Shown here piece by piece: positions 61,934 to 64,000 of a stretch of DNA of 64,000 nt. The translations under genes were made by a program, and so were the position numbers. Position 1 is the first letter of the stretch. Each line of letters starts with the position of its first letter. The notes below the pieces were generated by a model. It was not told the origin of the DNA. It did no database searches and saw nothing but the letters and a program-made list of their open reading frames with translations. Origin of the DNA: Ancistrus triradiatus. Lineage: Eukaryota > Chordata > Actinopteri > Siluriformes > Loricariidae. Where the stretch lies: assembly GCA_025084515.1 (NCBI GenBank), contig JAJAGP010000419.1:218501-282500 (forward strand). The letters are read 5' to 3'.

Positions 61934-62765
61934 CTTTGGGGGAGAAGAAAAGCCAGAAGAAAACATGAGAACTTTGGATTTTTTGAAGGGACAGGGGTGT
62001 TGAATTTGTCACTGTTGAGTAATTTTGGACTGAGATCGAAGAGTCTGACACCTTCACTACAGTACTGATTTTTATCAAAGGTTAAGCTGAAGATTACACT
62101 GGCTTACATAAAACTGCACTTACATGCTTGCACAAGGTCACCAGACAGAAATTTCTTTCCGAAAACAAAGGTTAAGTATTAAGTATACCATAAATCACCT
62201 TTCGTAGATGCACTGAAACTGCGGTATTTTTCATCAGGGCGATTTTTGCTTTTCAATAAACAATTCCATCAAGACTGAAATAAACCATTTGCATTGTACT
62301 GTAAATATTTCAGAAGAACTGTCTCCACTACAGTATACCTTAAGAATCCTCTTTTGCTGTTCATTTCTTGCATGATACAAATGTCTTCGCTGAGAATGCG
62401 ACCAGACTGAGTGGTTGCCATGGAGACTCTGAGGCCGACCTCATTACACAAATCATTGCATAGATCAATAATTGTCTGTTATTGTAACGAGGAACATTTC
62501 AAACAATAACGTGCCACCTCTCATACCAGCATACATTTATTAAATAACCAATATTGCTTGCTGGGTTTATTAAATAACCCACATTACTTACTATGCAGAC
62601 ACACACAGACAAAAACATGAATATTAGAATCCTCAAAGCATAGCTAATTAGAGACTTGAACTGTAGCGACTGTGTGGTGTACAACCGCAGAAACACAAAC
62701 ATCTTAACACAATTGTAACTGGAAAAGGGGTTGAAAAGAGATCTATCATATCTGGTAATTACATA
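61934..62765 (-). other. ctnnd2 intron, no feature recognised
   Basis: Intronic sequence upstream (in gene direction) of the armadillo exon; no further ctnnd2 exon found before the Tc1 element. Confidence 0.4.
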
Positions 62766-64000
62766 CAGTGCCTTGCAAAAGTATTCGGCCCCCTTGAACT
62801 TTTCAACCTTTTGCCACATTTCAGGCTTCAAACATAAAGATATGACATTGTAATTTTTTGTGAAGAATCAACAACAAGTGGGACACAATTGTGAAGTGGA
62901 ACGAAATTTATTGGATATTTAAAAAAAAAAAAAAAAAACTGAAAAGTGGGGCGTGCAAAATTATTCGGCACCTTTACTTTCAGTGCAGCAAACTCACTCC
63001 AGAAGTTCAGTGAGGATCTCTGAATGATCCCATGTTGACCTAAATGACTGATGATGATAAATAGAATCCACCTGTGTGTAATCAAGTCTCCGTATAAATG
63101 CACATGCTCTGTGATAGTCTGAGAGTTCTGTTTAAAGCGCAGAGAGCATCATGAAGACTAAGGAACACACCAGGCAGGTCCGAGATACTGTTGTGGAGAA
63201 GTTTAAAGCTGGAGTTGGATGCAAAAAGATTTCCCAAGCTTTAAACATCTCAAGGAGCACTGTGCAAGCAATCATATTGCAATGGAAGGAGTATCAGACC
63301 ACTGCAAATCTACCAAGACCCGGCCGTCCCTCTAAACTTTCAGCTCAGACAAGGAGAAGACTGATCAGAGATGCAGCCAAGAGGCCCATGATCACTCTGG
63401 ATGAACTGCAGAGATCTACAGCTGAGGTGGGAGACTCTGTCCATAGGACAACAATCAGTCGTACACTGCACAAATCTGGCCTTTATGGAAGAGTACCAAG
63501 AAGAAAGATATTTCTCAAAGATATCCATAAAACGTTTGCCACAAGCCACCTGGGAGACACACCAAACATGTAGAAGAAGGTGCTCTGGTCAGACGAACTT
63601 TTTGGCCACAATGCAAAACGTTATGTTTGGTGTAAAAGCAGCACAGCTCATCACCCTGAGCGCACCATCCCCACTGTCAAACATGGTGGTGGCAGCACAT
63701 GGTTTGGGCCTGTTTTTCTTCAGCAGGGACAGGGAAGATGGTTAACATTGATGGGAAGATGAATGGAGCCAAATACAGGACCATTCTTGAAGAAAACCTG
63801 TTGGAGTCTGCAAAAGACCTGAGACTGGGACGGAGATTTATCTTCCAACAAGACAATGATCCAAAACATAAAGCAAAATCTACAATGGAATGGTTCACAA
63901 ATAAACGTATCCAGGTGTTAGAATGGCCAAGTCAAAGTCCAGACCTGAATCCAATCGAGAATCTGTGGAAAGAGTTGAAAACTGCTGTTCATAAACGCTC
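62766..64000 (+). mobile_element. Tc1-like element K, well preserved, right end beyond window
   Basis: The left TIR CAGTGCCTTGCAAAAGTATT follows a TA. The transposase gene occupies 63151 to the window end. It is the best preserved Tc1 here, in a ctnnd2 intron and antisense to that gene. Confidence 0.92.
63151..64000 (+). pseudogene. Tc1-like transposase, two disabling lesions, C-terminus beyond window
   Basis: Starts MKTKEHTRQVRDTVVEKFKA. The paired helix-turn-helix region spans about residues 1-110 (KISQALNISRSTVQAIILQW, RPGRPSKLSAQTRRRLIRDA). An in-frame TAG at 63571 stands where the family has a Trp codon (TPNM*KKVLWSDE). The first catalytic Asp region (VLWSDE) is followed by an apparent 12-bp in-frame loss. 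A two-base loss near 63692 then shifts the frame in the GGGS block. The restored frame keeps FIFQQDNDPKHKAKSTMEWF and [15 protein letters not shown], so all three DDE motif regions are recognisable. Not functional as written. Confidence 0.88.

Overview
This window is vertebrate nuclear DNA, almost certainly from a teleost fish. The evidence is three recognisable vertebrate genes split into many exons with GT-AG introns, very dense Tc1/mariner-type transposons, tRNA-derived SINEs whose tails carry a 'TGTAAATGTAAATG' motif, and long TA/CA microsatellites. The SINE tail and the Tc1 mix resemble those of otophysan fishes such as catfishes, but the sequence alone does not settle the order.

Layout. 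(1) Positions 3350-28790, plus strand: marchf6, the ER-membrane RING-CH ubiquitin ligase (MARCH6/TEB4/Doa10 family). All but the first ~39 residues are present as 24 coding exons, all in phase, reaching the natural stop. The first exons must lie upstream, because nothing like them is seen in 1-3349. (2) Positions 38521-47063, plus strand: ankrd33b, a complete four-exon ankyrin-repeat gene of ~483 codons. (3) Positions 52798-61933, minus strand: the last six coding exons of ctnnd2 (delta-catenin 2), ending in the PDZ-binding tail DSWV. The rest of that gene lies beyond 64000. The order and orientation match my memory of the human 5p15.2 block (MARCHF6, ROPN1L, ANKRD33B, DAP, CTNND2), except that ROPN1L and DAP are not visible here.

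Most remaining sequence is repetitive. At least a dozen Tc1-like elements or fragments lie in introns and intergenic DNA, several nested in one another. One family (TIR start CAGTGGTGCTTGAAAG) is present as a near full-length copy, an internally deleted copy, a truncated copy and a 269-bp TIR-only derivative. Other elements are a pogo-like non-autonomous element with an open helix-turn-helix frame, a large fold-back element, a ~100-bp hAT MITE with an 8-bp target duplication, SINEs (one with a clear 14-bp target duplication), a LINE 3' end and two copies of an unclassified 3'-tailed repeat.

The genes do not form a pathway; they are neighbours in a conserved chromosomal block. I found no CRISPR array, operon, viral gene or toxin gene, and no convincing novel multi-gene system. 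The most unusual local structures are a perfect 68-bp inverted repeat in a marchf6 intron (19988-20173), a TG tract beside a marchf6 splice acceptor, head-to-head same-family transposons flanking a block of marchf6 exons, and the open HTH frame in the pogo-like element.
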